DNA from: Corynebacterium nuruki S6-4
Lineage (GTDB): Bacteria > Actinomycetota > Actinomycetes > Mycobacteriales > Mycobacteriaceae
Assembly (NCBI RefSeq): GCF_007970465.1
Contig: NZ_CP042429.1
Coordinates: 2,728,001-2,792,000, forward strand
DNA length: 64,000 bases
Reading direction: 5' to 3'
Shown here: positions 16,796 through 24,679 of the stretch, one piece after another
How positions within the stretch are numbered: position 1 is the stretch's first letter
How the letters are laid out: each line of letters starts with the position of its first letter
Translations under genes and position numbers: made by a program
Notes under the pieces: model-generated
What the model was told of the DNA's origin: nothing
The model's input: only the letters and a program-made list of their open reading frames with translations
Databases searched by the model: none

Positions 16796-17464
16796 ATGCG
16801 CATCGCACTTGTCGGATCCACCGGGACCATCGGCCGGGCCACCGCGGAACTGCTGGAGTTCCGGGGCCACGAGGTCGTCGGACTGTCCCGCTCGACCACC
16901 CCGGCCCTCGACATCACCGACCCGGACTCGGTCGCCCCGGCCCTGGCCGCGGTGGCCGGGGCCGGTCCGCTCGACGCGGTGGTCTCCACCACCGGGGGCG
17001 GGCCGTTCCGGCCGCTGCCGGAGCTCACCGTCGACGACTTCAGGGCGACGCTGGCGTACAAGGCACTCGGCCAGATCGCCGTGGCGCAGCAGGCGCTGGC
17101 CCTGCTGCGTGAACGGGTCGCACAACAGACCGCACAGCAGGACGCCGCCGGGGCGGGCCGGTTCTCCGTGACCCTGACCAGTGGCGTCCTGTCCCGGCTG
17201 GCGGTGCCCACCGGTGTCGCCGCAGCGGCGGCGAACGGCGCGGTCGAGGCCTACGTCCGGACCGCGGCGGGGCTGTCCGGCGGGGTGCGGATCAACGCGG
17301 TGAGCCCCTCGGTGGTCACCGAGTCCCTCTACGACCCGGCGGGTGAGCCCAACTATGCGCCGTTCTTCCCGGGGATCCCCTCGGTGCCGGTGGCCCGGGT
17401 CGCCGAGGCTGTCGTGCGCAGTGTCGAGGGGGCGGAGACCGGGCAGGTCATCGAGGTGGTCTGA
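16796..17464 (+). CDS. Short-chain dehydrogenase-like protein, atypical active site
   Basis: A 222-residue Rossmann protein. The N-terminal GSTGTIGRATAELL binds NAD(P). The region that should hold the catalytic Tyr-x-x-x-Lys after Ser (TSGVLSRLAVPTG, then AAAANGAVEAYV) has no Tyr and no Lys at the expected spacing; instead an Ala-rich stretch and Asn are found. The later RINAVSPSVV segment is normal for the family. It may be a non-catalytic or altered member, as in some small actinobacterial SDRs. Transcribed from its own promoter, which overlaps the upstream stop codon. Confidence 0.8.
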   Translation: MRIALVGSTGTIGRATAELLEFRGHEVVGLSRSTTPALDITDPDSVAPALAAVAGAGPLDAVVSTTGGGPFRPLPELTVDDFRATLAYKALGQIAVAQQALALLRERVAQQTAQQDAAGAGRFSVTLTSGVLSRLAVPTGVAAAAANGAVEAYVRTAAGLSGGVRINAVSPSVVTESLYDPAGEPNYAPFFPGIPSVPVARVAEAVVRSVEGAETGQVIEVV

Positions 17465-17542
17465 GTGCCGTTCCCGGGGAGGTCACGGACCTGACCGCCG
17501 GGAGGACACGGCAGAAGACCCCTGATGTCCGCGGAACGAACC

Positions 17543-17579
17543 GACAGGTCTTTTTTCCTGTCTCCGAGCAACACCTCGG
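17543..17579. terminator. Possible terminator hairpins between SDR and SIP genes
   Basis: GACAGG (17543-17548) pairs with CCTGTC (17557-17562) around a T-rich loop, and CCGAG/CTCGG (17564-17579) forms a second small hairpin. The two genes are convergent here. The stems are short and the T-run is in the loop, so the call is weak. Confidence 0.3.
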
Positions 17580-17628
17580 CTCGTGAACTCAGCATCCGCA
17601 GGAGCGGACCGACCCCCGGTACCTGCCG

Positions 17629-18402
17629 CTAACCCCGGTCGGTCCCCATCTTCTTCCCGCGCGCCCAGTAGGCCTGGGTGTGGGCCGCCTTCTTCGGCAG
17701 GCCGGCCTCCTTGCGGAGGAAACGGCGGACGTGCTTGGTCACGGTGGTCTCCGCGGCCGCCCAGACGTACCAGCCGGTCCAGTCCTTTCCGGTGATCTCC
17801 CGGTACAAGGACTCGCCGTCGCCGACGGGATCCACCCAGCGGGCGGTGATGTTGTCCCCCTCGGGCAGCGGCGACTGTTCGTCGGCGGGGCTGTGGCGTT
17901 CGAGGATGACCACGATCTCGGCGTCCGGCCGGTCGTCCCGGGCGGCGAGCGCCATCTGGTTGATGGCGGGGTAGGAGGCCAGGTCACCGAGGAAGAGGAA
18001 GCCGGTCGGCACGCCCGCGCCCTCGATCTCCGCCTCCGGGTGGAAGGGCTCTTCGCCGAGCCGGTGGGCGTCGATGGTCTCGCCGACCTGCGCCCGCTGG
18101 GCCCAGGCACAGGCGGGGCCGGCGGGTTCGTGGACGACGAAGTCGACGGAGAAGGTGCCGGCGGGGGCGTCCACGTTCACGTAGGTGTAGCCGCGCTGGT
18201 ACTCCTTCGTCCCGCCGTCCGGGTCGGGGAACCAGGCGCGCATCCAGTTGCCGGGCTCCTCGCCGGAGGGGTTGAGCAGCGTGTCCGAGTGGAAGTGCAC
18301 CCGCACCATGTTGTCGGTCAGCCGGTCGCTGCCGGTGACGGTGAGCGTGTGCTCCTTCGCGCCGAACGCTTTGAGGACGGTGCCTCCGAATCCTTTACCC
18401 AT
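17629..18402 (-). CDS. Siderophore-interacting protein (FAD-dependent ferric reductase)
   Basis: A 257-residue cytosolic SIP/ViuB family protein that reduces ferric siderophores to release iron. The flavin motif RGYT is in EYQRGYTYVNVD, followed by FLFLGDLASYPAINQ of the nucleotide-binding half and the C-terminal Trp-rich WYVWAAAETTVTKHVRRFL. It begins MGKGFGG, and almost the whole chain aligns with the N-terminal domain of the divergent fused transporter gene. The ATG at 18402 has TAAGGT seven bases upstream within an iron box. It probably works with the adjacent transporter. Confidence 0.9.
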   Translation of the reverse strand: MGKGFGGTVLKAFGAKEHTLTVTGSDRLTDNMVRVHFHSDTLLNPSGEEPGNWMRAWFPDPDGGTKEYQRGYTYVNVDAPAGTFSVDFVVHEPAGPACAWAQRAQVGETIDAHRLGEEPFHPEAEIEGAGVPTGFLFLGDLASYPAINQMALAARDDRPDAEIVVILERHSPADEQSPLPEGDNITARWVDPVGDGESLYREITGKDWTGWYVWAAAETTVTKHVRRFLRKEAGLPKKAAHTQAYWARGKKMGTDRG

Positions 18403-18420
18403 GTGGTGAACCTTACCTAA
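18402..18420 (-). promoter_or_regulatory. DtxR/IdeR iron box over SIP promoter
   Basis: The minus strand reads TTAGGTAAGGTTCACC and matches the corynebacterial iron box TTAGGTTAGGCTAACCTAA at about 13 of 19 positions. It covers the TAAGGT -10 box (18410-18415), so iron-loaded DtxR would block transcription. Confidence 0.65.
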
Positions 18421-18479
18421 AAGTATGCCGTGGTCCGGCATTTGCGACGCTGCCCCGGATATTTGACGCGACCCCGGGG

Positions 18480-18498
18480 ATAACGTAGCCTGCCCTAT
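18480..18498 (+). promoter_or_regulatory. Weaker iron box upstream of the fused transporter
   Basis: ATAACGTAGCCTGCCCTAT matches the reverse form of the iron box at about 12 of 19 positions, centred on TAGCCT. It lies just upstream of a TACTGT-like -10 and of the fused SIP-ABC gene. Confidence 0.45.
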
Positions 18499-18531
18499 TC
18501 ATACTGTCCCCGAGTGAAGGACTCCACGACC

Positions 18532-21126
18532 ATGGGCAAGGGATTCCAGGGTGCGCTCATGCGTACCCTCGGTGCGAAAGACCACCTCGTCACCGTCGTC
18601 CGGAGCCGCCGGATCACCGACGACTACATGTGCGTCACCCTCCGCGAGGACCCGGACAAGCCGATCCTGCACCCTGAGGGGGAGGCGCCCGGCTCCTGGC
18701 TCCGGTTGTGGTTCCCGGACCCCGACGGCGGGGCGAAGCAGTTCCAGCGCGGGTACACCATCGCCAGGGCGGACCCCGCCGCCGGGGAATTCGACCTGGA
18801 ATTCGTCCTCCACCACCCCTACGGGCCCGCCTCCTGGTGGGCGCTGCACTGCAGCCCCGGCGATGAACTCGTCGCCATGCGCTACGGGGACCAGCCGTTC
18901 ACCGTCACCGACCCCGCCCCCGAAGGCTATCTGCTGCTCGGGGACGCCGCGGCGCTCCCCGCCGTCCGGGCCATCGCCCAGGCTGTGCCGCAGGACCGGA
19001 AGGTCGTGGTCTACCTGGAGAACGCCGCCGGTGGACAGGACCTCCCCCCGCTGCCTGAGGGGCCGAACATCACCGCGGCATGGCTCGACAGCCTCCCCGA
19101 CGGGCAGGCCCTGGCCCAGGCACTCGGCGGGCGCGACTGGTCCGGGTGGTCCGCGTGGGTCACCGCGGAGAGCACCGCCACCCGTCACGCCCGGACCATC
19201 CTGCAGCGGGAGCACGGGCTCAACCGGGCGACCCTGCACGCCCAGGCCTACTGGATCCGCGGCCGGGAGATGGGGAAGTCGCAGGTCCTCGAGAAAGCCA
19301 ACGAGGAGGCCGACGCGGAGGCTGGCGAAGAGACCGGCACAGTGACCGCCGGGACCGCCGGGCACACCGGGCACGGCACCCCGGAGGGGGAGCTGGGCGT
19401 GCTCGCCGGCGCCGCACTGCCGATGACTCTGGCGGGCCTGGCGCAGGCCTGCCTGTCGGTGCTGCAGATCATCCCGTTCATCCTCTTCGCCGACCTGGCA
19501 CGCCAGTTCCTCGCCGGCACTGACCGGGACCACGTGGTGCACACCGCCGTCACCGCGGTCGTGGTGATGGGGATCTTCGTCGTCGGCACCGCACTGCTGG
19601 TGCTGCTGACCCACCTCTACGATGCCTCGTTCGCCGCGGCACTGCGCCGCCGGCTCACCGGGAAACTGTCCCGGCTGCCGCTCGGCTGGTTCGGTGAACG
19701 CTCGGCGACGGACGTGAAGAAACTCGTCGCCGACGATGTCTCGGCACTGCACTACCTCGTCACCCACGCCGTCCCGGACCTCGTCGCCGCCGTCGTCACC
19801 CCCGTGGCCACGCTGGTGTACCTGTTCACCGTGGACTGGCGGCTCGGTCTCGTCCTCCTGATCCCCATCGCGGTGTTCCTCAGGGTCATGGTCGGGATCT
19901 CCCTGCGAGAGAAGGACCGGAGTGTCGAATCGATGCGCCGGATGGCGAGGATCACCGGGGACGCCCAGACCTTCCTCGCCGACCGGGAGATCTCCCAGAT
20001 CTTCGGCGACCGGGCGCTGGTCGACCTGCCCGGTGAGCTGGAGGAATCCGGCGACTTCACCGATGCCCTGCAGCGGGACACCGGCACCCGCAAGATCCTC
20101 GCCGTCATGATCAACCGGCCCACCACCACGCTCGGCATCCTCGTCGTGGCCGCCTGGCTGCTGATGATCCCCGGCTGGGTCAGCGTGCACGACCTGGTGC
20201 CGTTCCTCGTCCTCGGTCCGGCGTTCGGCGGGCAGCTCGTCGGCATCTCCGGTGCGGTCGGCACGTTGATCATGTCGCTGGACGCCCGCAGCGGTCTCGG
20301 GCTGCTGCTGGCCACCCCGGAGCTCGCAGGCCCGGAGGGACGCCCCGGCACGCCCGGACATGTCGTCCTCGACCACGTCGACTTCCGGTACACCCCGGAG
20401 CGTCCGCTGCTCACCGACTTCTCCCTCTCCCTCGCCCGGGGCACCGTCACCGCGGTCGTCGGCCCCTCCGGCGCGGGGAAGTCCACCGTCGGCACCCTGG
20501 TCGCCCGGCTGTGGGATCCGCAGGCCGGGTCCGTGAGCATCGACGGCCGTGACATCCGGGAGATGAGCCAGGATGAGCTGTACTCCACCGTCACGATCCT
20601 GCTCCAGGACGTCGACCTGGTCCGCGGTACGGTGCGCGAGAACATCGCCCTCACCCGGCCGGAGGCCACCGACGCCCAGATCACCGCCGCGGCCAGGGCC
20701 GCCCGCATCCACGACCGTATCGGGGAACTTCCCGCCGGCTACGACACGGTGGTGGATACGGCGCACCTGTCCGGCGGGGAGCGGCAGCGGATCGGTATCG
20801 CCCGCGCGCTGCTGGCCGATACGCCGGTCGTCGTCCTCGATGAGGCGACGGCCTCGGCCGACCCGGACTCGGAGTGGGAGATCCGGCGCGGCCTCGACGA
20901 ACTGCTGGCCGGCCGGACGGTGCTGATGATCGCCCACCGGCTGCACACGGTCACGGGCGCCGACCGGATCCTGGTCATGGACGACGGCCGGATCGTCGAG
21001 GACGGCACCCACGCCGATCTCGTCGCCGCCGGTGGGCGGTACGCCCGGCTGTGGGACGCCGCCGCCCCTGACGTCGCCGTCGGCAACACAGACAACACCG
21101 ACAACACAGGCAGTGGGGTGCACTGA
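18532..21126 (+). CDS. irtA: Fused siderophore-interacting domain and ABC transporter (IrtA-like)
   Basis: An 864-residue inner membrane protein. Residues 1-260 are a SIP domain with FAD motif FQRGYT and start MGKGFQG. A polar linker rich in Glu, Ala and Gly (about 260-285) joins six membrane helices (about 290-545) and an ATPase domain with Walker A GPSGAGKST (about 643), signature LSGGERQR (about 745), DEATAS and switch MIAHR. This is the architecture of mycobacterial IrtA, which has an exporter fold but imports and reduces mycobactin-type siderophores with IrtB. The ATG at 18532 follows GAAGGA. Its stop overlaps the next start by one base. Confidence 0.88.
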   Translation: MGKGFQGALMRTLGAKDHLVTVVRSRRITDDYMCVTLREDPDKPILHPEGEAPGSWLRLWFPDPDGGAKQFQRGYTIARADPAAGEFDLEFVLHHPYGPASWWALHCSPGDELVAMRYGDQPFTVTDPAPEGYLLLGDAAALPAVRAIAQAVPQDRKVVVYLENAAGGQDLPPLPEGPNITAAWLDSLPDGQALAQALGGRDWSGWSAWVTAESTATRHARTILQREHGLNRATLHAQAYWIRGREMGKSQVLEKANEEADAEAGEETGTVTAGTAGHTGHGTPEGELGVLAGAALPMTLAGLAQACLSVLQIIPFILFADLARQFLAGTDRDHVVHTAVTAVVVMGIFVVGTALLVLLTHLYDASFAAALRRRLTGKLSRLPLGWFGERSATDVKKLVADDVSALHYLVTHAVPDLVAAVVTPVATLVYLFTVDWRLGLVLLIPIAVFLRVMVGISLREKDRSVESMRRMARITGDAQTFLADREISQIFGDRALVDLPGELEESGDFTDALQRDTGTRKILAVMINRPTTTLGILVVAAWLLMIPGWVSVHDLVPFLVLGPAFGGQLVGISGAVGTLIMSLDARSGLGLLLATPELAGPEGRPGTPGHVVLDHVDFRYTPERPLLTDFSLSLARGTVTAVVGPSGAGKSTVGTLVARLWDPQAGSVSIDGRDIREMSQDELYSTVTILLQDVDLVRGTVRENIALTRPEATDAQITAAARAARIHDRIGELPAGYDTVVDTAHLSGGERQRIGIARALLADTPVVVLDEATASADPDSEWEIRRGLDELLAGRTVLMIAHRLHTVTGADRILVMDDGRIVEDGTHADLVAAGGRYARLWDAAAPDVAVGNTDNTDNTGSGVH

Positions 21127-22829
21127 TGCTCACACGATTCCGCACCGTGGCCGGCGCCGACCGGCTCGTCCGCATCTACCTCCTGCTCGTCACCGCGTCC
21201 GCGGTCCTCCAGGCGGCCGCCGTGATTGTCCTGTTCCCCCTGTTCCGCGACCTCTTCGGTGATGATCCGGCCAGTGCGTGGCCGTGGGTCGTGCTGCTGG
21301 TCGCCCTCATCGCCGTGTGCTGGGCCGTGGACATCCTCTCCGCCCACCGGGGACTCGATCTGGGGCTCGGCGTGATGCGGCAGATCCAACGGCGCACGCC
21401 GGACGCCGTACTCGCCTGGCCGGCCGGCCGTATCACCGACACGACTACCGCGGACCTGCGCCGCCTGGTCTCCCAGGGGGCGACGGAGGCGACCTCCGGG
21501 GTCGTCCTGATGATCCAGCCGCTGATCACCGCCGTGATCTACACGTTCGCCCTCGGTATCGGGCTGCTGTTCATCCACGTCCCGGCCGGGCTCGTCACGG
21601 TCGTCGGGGGCGTGCTCGCCCTGGCGGCGCTGTGGGGGTCGGGACGCCTCGAAAAGCGGGCGGACCGGCAGTTCGAGGAGGCGTCCGGCGAGATGGATTC
21701 CCGCCTGTTCGAGTTCGCCCGGGCCCAGCCGTCGCTGCGGACCGCGCGGCAGGTCGGCGCGGGGGCGCGGCTGGTCGACCGGGCCGTCGCCGACAGTCGG
21801 GGCAGGGCCCTGCGCCTGCTGTTCTGGCAGATCCCCGGCGAATTCCTCTACGGGCTCGTCATCCAGGCCGTGCTGCTCGGGTTCGGGGTCGTGGTGTGGG
21901 CGGGGTACGACAACGGTCAGCTGAACCCGGTGACGGCGGCGACGATGGTCATCGTCCTGCTGCGGGTCATCGAGCAGATCACCGTCGTCTCCGAGATGTC
22001 GGGCGGACTCGGGAACCTGACCCGCACCATCGACCTGGCCGCGGAGGTGGTGACGACGGAACCGGTGCGTCCGGTACCGTGCACGGACCACGCGCCGGAA
22101 CTCCGGCTGTCCGGGGTGGGTGTGCGCTTCGGTGACGGCACCACCGGGCTGCGGGACGTCGACCTGGTCGCCGCGCCGGGGACCGTCACCGTGGTCATCG
22201 GCGCCTCGGGGTCGGGCAAGACCACCCTGCTGCGCACCCTCGCCGGACTGACGGGGCCGGACGCCGGGCAGATCACCCTCGACGGCGCCCCGGCCGGACC
22301 CGCGGAGCTCCGGGGTGCGGCGACCGCGGCATTCCAGCGCACCGTCCTCAATGCGGGCACCCTGAAGGAGAACCTGCTGGCCGTCAATCCGGAGCTCACC
22401 GACGCCGACCTCGACCGGATCGCGGGCGACGCCCGTCTTGACCCGTTGCTCGCCGCGGCGCCGCAGCGGTGGGGGACTCCGGCCGGTGATCTCGGCGCCC
22501 GGCTGTCCGGCGGGGAGCGGCAGCGGGTCGGTATCGCCCGGGCGCTGGCGAAACCGGCGCGGATACTGCTGGTCGACGAGGCCACCTCCGCACTCGACAG
22601 CGCCAGTGAGCGTGCTGTCGTGGAGACGGTGGGGCGGGTCCGGGACGACTACACGACCGTGGTGGTCACCCACCGCCCGGCGATGCTCGCCGTCGCCGAC
22701 CGGGTCGTGGTCATGTCGGGCGGGCGGATCGTCGAGGCCGGGACGCCCGGGGAGCTGGCGGCCGCGGACGGCGAGTACGCCCGGCTGCTGCGGGGCTGGC
22801 GGGACGCCGCGACCTGGCGGGTGCGCTGA
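21126..22829 (+). CDS. irtB: ABC transporter, IrtB-like partner
   Basis: A 567-residue half transporter with six membrane helices followed by an ATPase domain. Walker A GASGSGKTT is at about residue 358, signature LSGGERQR at about 460, DEATSALD and switch VVTHR follow. It lacks a SIP domain, as IrtB does. The TGATG junction with the upstream gene couples translation, and heterodimer formation with that product is expected. Iron-siderophore import is inferred from the fused partner, the facing SIP gene and the iron boxes. No siderophore synthesis gene is in the window, so a foreign siderophore may be the substrate. Confidence 0.87.
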   Translation: MLTRFRTVAGADRLVRIYLLLVTASAVLQAAAVIVLFPLFRDLFGDDPASAWPWVVLLVALIAVCWAVDILSAHRGLDLGLGVMRQIQRRTPDAVLAWPAGRITDTTTADLRRLVSQGATEATSGVVLMIQPLITAVIYTFALGIGLLFIHVPAGLVTVVGGVLALAALWGSGRLEKRADRQFEEASGEMDSRLFEFARAQPSLRTARQVGAGARLVDRAVADSRGRALRLLFWQIPGEFLYGLVIQAVLLGFGVVVWAGYDNGQLNPVTAATMVIVLLRVIEQITVVSEMSGGLGNLTRTIDLAAEVVTTEPVRPVPCTDHAPELRLSGVGVRFGDGTTGLRDVDLVAAPGTVTVVIGASGSGKTTLLRTLAGLTGPDAGQITLDGAPAGPAELRGAATAAFQRTVLNAGTLKENLLAVNPELTDADLDRIAGDARLDPLLAAAPQRWGTPAGDLGARLSGGERQRVGIARALAKPARILLVDEATSALDSASERAVVETVGRVRDDYTTVVVTHRPAMLAVADRVVVMSGGRIVEAGTPGELAAADGEYARLLRGWRDAATWRVR

Positions 22830-22831
22830 GG

Positions 22832-23383
22832 TCAGTCGTGGTGTCCGGTCGTCACCAGGAGCACCGTCGCGGCGTCCGGTGTGGTGAGGCTGTGGGGCAC
22901 GGTGGACCGGAAGTGGGCGGCATCTCCCGCCTGCAGGTCCGTCCGTCGGCCGCCGACGGTGAGGACGGCGGTGCCGTCGAGGACACGGATCCACTCCTCA
23001 CCGTCGTGGACGGCCGGTTCCGGGTCGGCCGCGGGGTCGAGGGTGAGCTGCAGTGCCTGGATCCCGGGGAGCGGGCCGGACAGTGCGGTGACGGTGCCGC
23101 TGCCGGTGGGGTGTGAGGCCGCCGTCGCCGCGCGGACGACGTGGATGTCGGGGGCCGGTTCGTCGGCGACGAGTTCGCTGAGGGTGGTGCCCAGTGCCCG
23201 GGCCAGGGAGATCAGTGCGCCGACGGAGGGTTGCCGGTCGCCGGACTCGATGCGGGAGAGCTGTGCGGTGGACAGTCCGACCCGGGGCGCCAGGTCGGCG
23301 ACGGTGAGCCCGCGGGCGGTGCGCAGGGACCGGGCGCGGCGGCCGATCCACCCGGTGTCTGTTACCTTCCTGTCATGAGTCAT
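22832..23383 (-). CDS. XRE-family regulator with cupin domain
   Basis: A 183-residue regulator. The helix-turn-helix is at about residues 14-60 (RTARGLTVADLAPRVGLST and RIESGDRQPS), and the C-terminal cupin (about 105-180, with HDGEEWIRVLDG and TVPHSLTTP) binds a small ligand. Such proteins often repress a neighbouring transporter or catabolic gene. The ATG at 23383 has TACCCT seven bases upstream (23391-23396, minus strand). Its first nine bases overlap the first nine of the divergent MFS gene. The 3' end is two bases from irtB. Confidence 0.85.
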   Translation of the reverse strand: MTHDRKVTDTGWIGRRARSLRTARGLTVADLAPRVGLSTAQLSRIESGDRQPSVGALISLARALGTTLSELVADEPAPDIHVVRAATAASHPTGSGTVTALSGPLPGIQALQLTLDPAADPEPAVHDGEEWIRVLDGTAVLTVGGRRTDLQAGDAAHFRSTVPHSLTTPDAATVLLVTTGHHD

Positions 23384-23400
23384 TACCAACAGGGTAACAG
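23359..23400. promoter_or_regulatory. Face-to-face leaderless promoters inside a palindrome
   Basis: CTGTTACC (23359-23366) and GGTAACAG (23393-23400) are inverted arms centred on ATGAGTCAT (23375-23383), which reads ATG on both strands. On the plus strand TACCTT ends six bases before the MFS ATG; on the minus strand TACCCT ends seven bases before the regulator ATG. One dimeric repressor at the palindrome could cover both promoters. Confidence 0.6.
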
Positions 23401-24679
23401 AGTGGTCCCGGCTGTCGCGTCCGTCACGGCCGTCTCAGCCATCCTGGTCTTCGCGGTCTCCCTCCGGCTCGTGTTCGGCAGCAACTCCGCACTGCAGCAG
23501 GACCTCGCCGACGCCTACGGTCTCGGGCCGGTGCTCCTCGCGCTGCTCACCACGGGACCGGTCGTCTGCTTCGGACTGTTCGGCGCCGCAGCAGGTCGGC
23601 TCACCGCCCGCTGGGGAGCCACCGCCGTGGCGGCCGCCGCACTGCTCCTCGTCGCCGTCGGGAGCGCGGTCCGCGGACTGCCCGCCTGGCAGGCGGTCTT
23701 CCTCGGCACCCTCGTCGCCGGGGCCGGGGTGGCGGTCGGCAACGTCCTCGGACCGGTCCTCATCCGGATCCACACCCCGCAGTGGTCGGGCGTGATGACG
23801 GGACTGTACACCGCCCTGGTCAGCGCCGGTGCCGGGATCGCCTCCGGCCTCACCGTCCCGGTGCGGGACGCCCTCGGCGGGCTCCACCCCGCACTGGCGC
23901 TGTGGGCCGTCCCACCGGTCATCGGGGTGCTGCTGCTCCTCCTGCCCGTCGTCGCGACCGGGCGCCCGGGGCCGTCGGGGGAACGCCGGCCCCCGGTTCC
24001 GCTCACCGCCTTCCGCGGCGACCGGCGGGTCCCCGCCCTGACGATGTTCATGGGGCTGCAGTCCCTGGTCGCCTACTCGATGATCGGCTGGCTCCCGTCG
24101 GTGTTCCGGCAGCGGGGGATGGACGCCACCCGGGCCGGCGTGGTCCTCACCGTGCTCAGTCTCGTCAGTATCGTCACCGCCCTCATCGTCCCGGTGCTCG
24201 CCGCCCGGATGCACGACCAGCGCGCCGTCGCCGTCGGACTGTCCGCCCTGACCACGGTCGGCCTGCTCGGCGTCGCCCTCGGCGGCACCCGGGGCGCGAT
24301 GGTCTGGGCGGTACTGCTCGGCCTCGGGCAGGGCGGGGAACTCTCCCTGGTCATGGCACTGGTGAACATCCGCACCCGGACCGTGGCGGACGCCGCGGCA
24401 CTGTCGACGGTCACCCAGTCCGTCGGCTACCTCATCGCCGCCTGCGGCCCGCTGACGGTCGGCCTGGTGCACAGCCTCACCGGCGGGTGGACCGTCCCCG
24501 TCCTCGTCCTCGTGGTCCTGTCGGTGCTGATGGGCGGCGCCGGGCTGGTCGCCGGGCGACCCGGCGTGATCAGCGGCGACCCCGCTCCCGCGCCGGACCC
24601 AGCAGCAGCGCCAGACCGACCAGCAGCACCAGGGCGATCCCCAGGATCCCCGCCCGGTCCGTCCCGGCCACCCCGGTGA
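23375..24679 (+). CDS. MFS transporter, CynX-like
   Basis: A 434-residue transporter with 12 predicted membrane segments. The early segment SLRLVFGSNSALQQDLADAYGL-like region and the WSGVMTGLYTALVSAGAGI segment resemble the CynX/NarK-related anion porter branch; the substrate is not known. The start is the ATG at 23375, or a GTG at 23402 if the overlapping start is not used. The last 36 residues form a Pro/Ala-rich tail (APAPDPAAAPDRPAAPG) that is antisense to the end of the next gene, so an older stop may have been lost. Probably controlled by the XRE-cupin protein. Confidence 0.82.
   Translation: MSHYQQGNRVVPAVASVTAVSAILVFAVSLRLVFGSNSALQQDLADAYGLGPVLLALLTTGPVVCFGLFGAAAGRLTARWGATAVAAAALLLVAVGSAVRGLPAWQAVFLGTLVAGAGVAVGNVLGPVLIRIHTPQWSGVMTGLYTALVSAGAGIASGLTVPVRDALGGLHPALALWAVPPVIGVLLLLLPVVATGRPGPSGERRPPVPLTAFRGDRRVPALTMFMGLQSLVAYSMIGWLPSVFRQRGMDATRAGVVLTVLSLVSIVTALIVPVLAARMHDQRAVAVGLSALTTVGLLGVALGGTRGAMVWAVLLGLGQGGELSLVMALVNIRTRTVADAAALSTVTQSVGYLIAACGPLTVGLVHSLTGGWTVPVLVLVVLSVLMGGAGLVAGRPGVISGDPAPAPDPAAAPDRPAAPGRSPGSPPGPSRPPR

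Noticed and set aside
18499..21123. An 874-codon open frame on the minus strand opposite the fused transporter gene
   Set aside because: It has low-complexity Gly/Asp/Arg content without domains, and the plus-strand protein has complete family motifs. Long antisense frames are common at this base composition.
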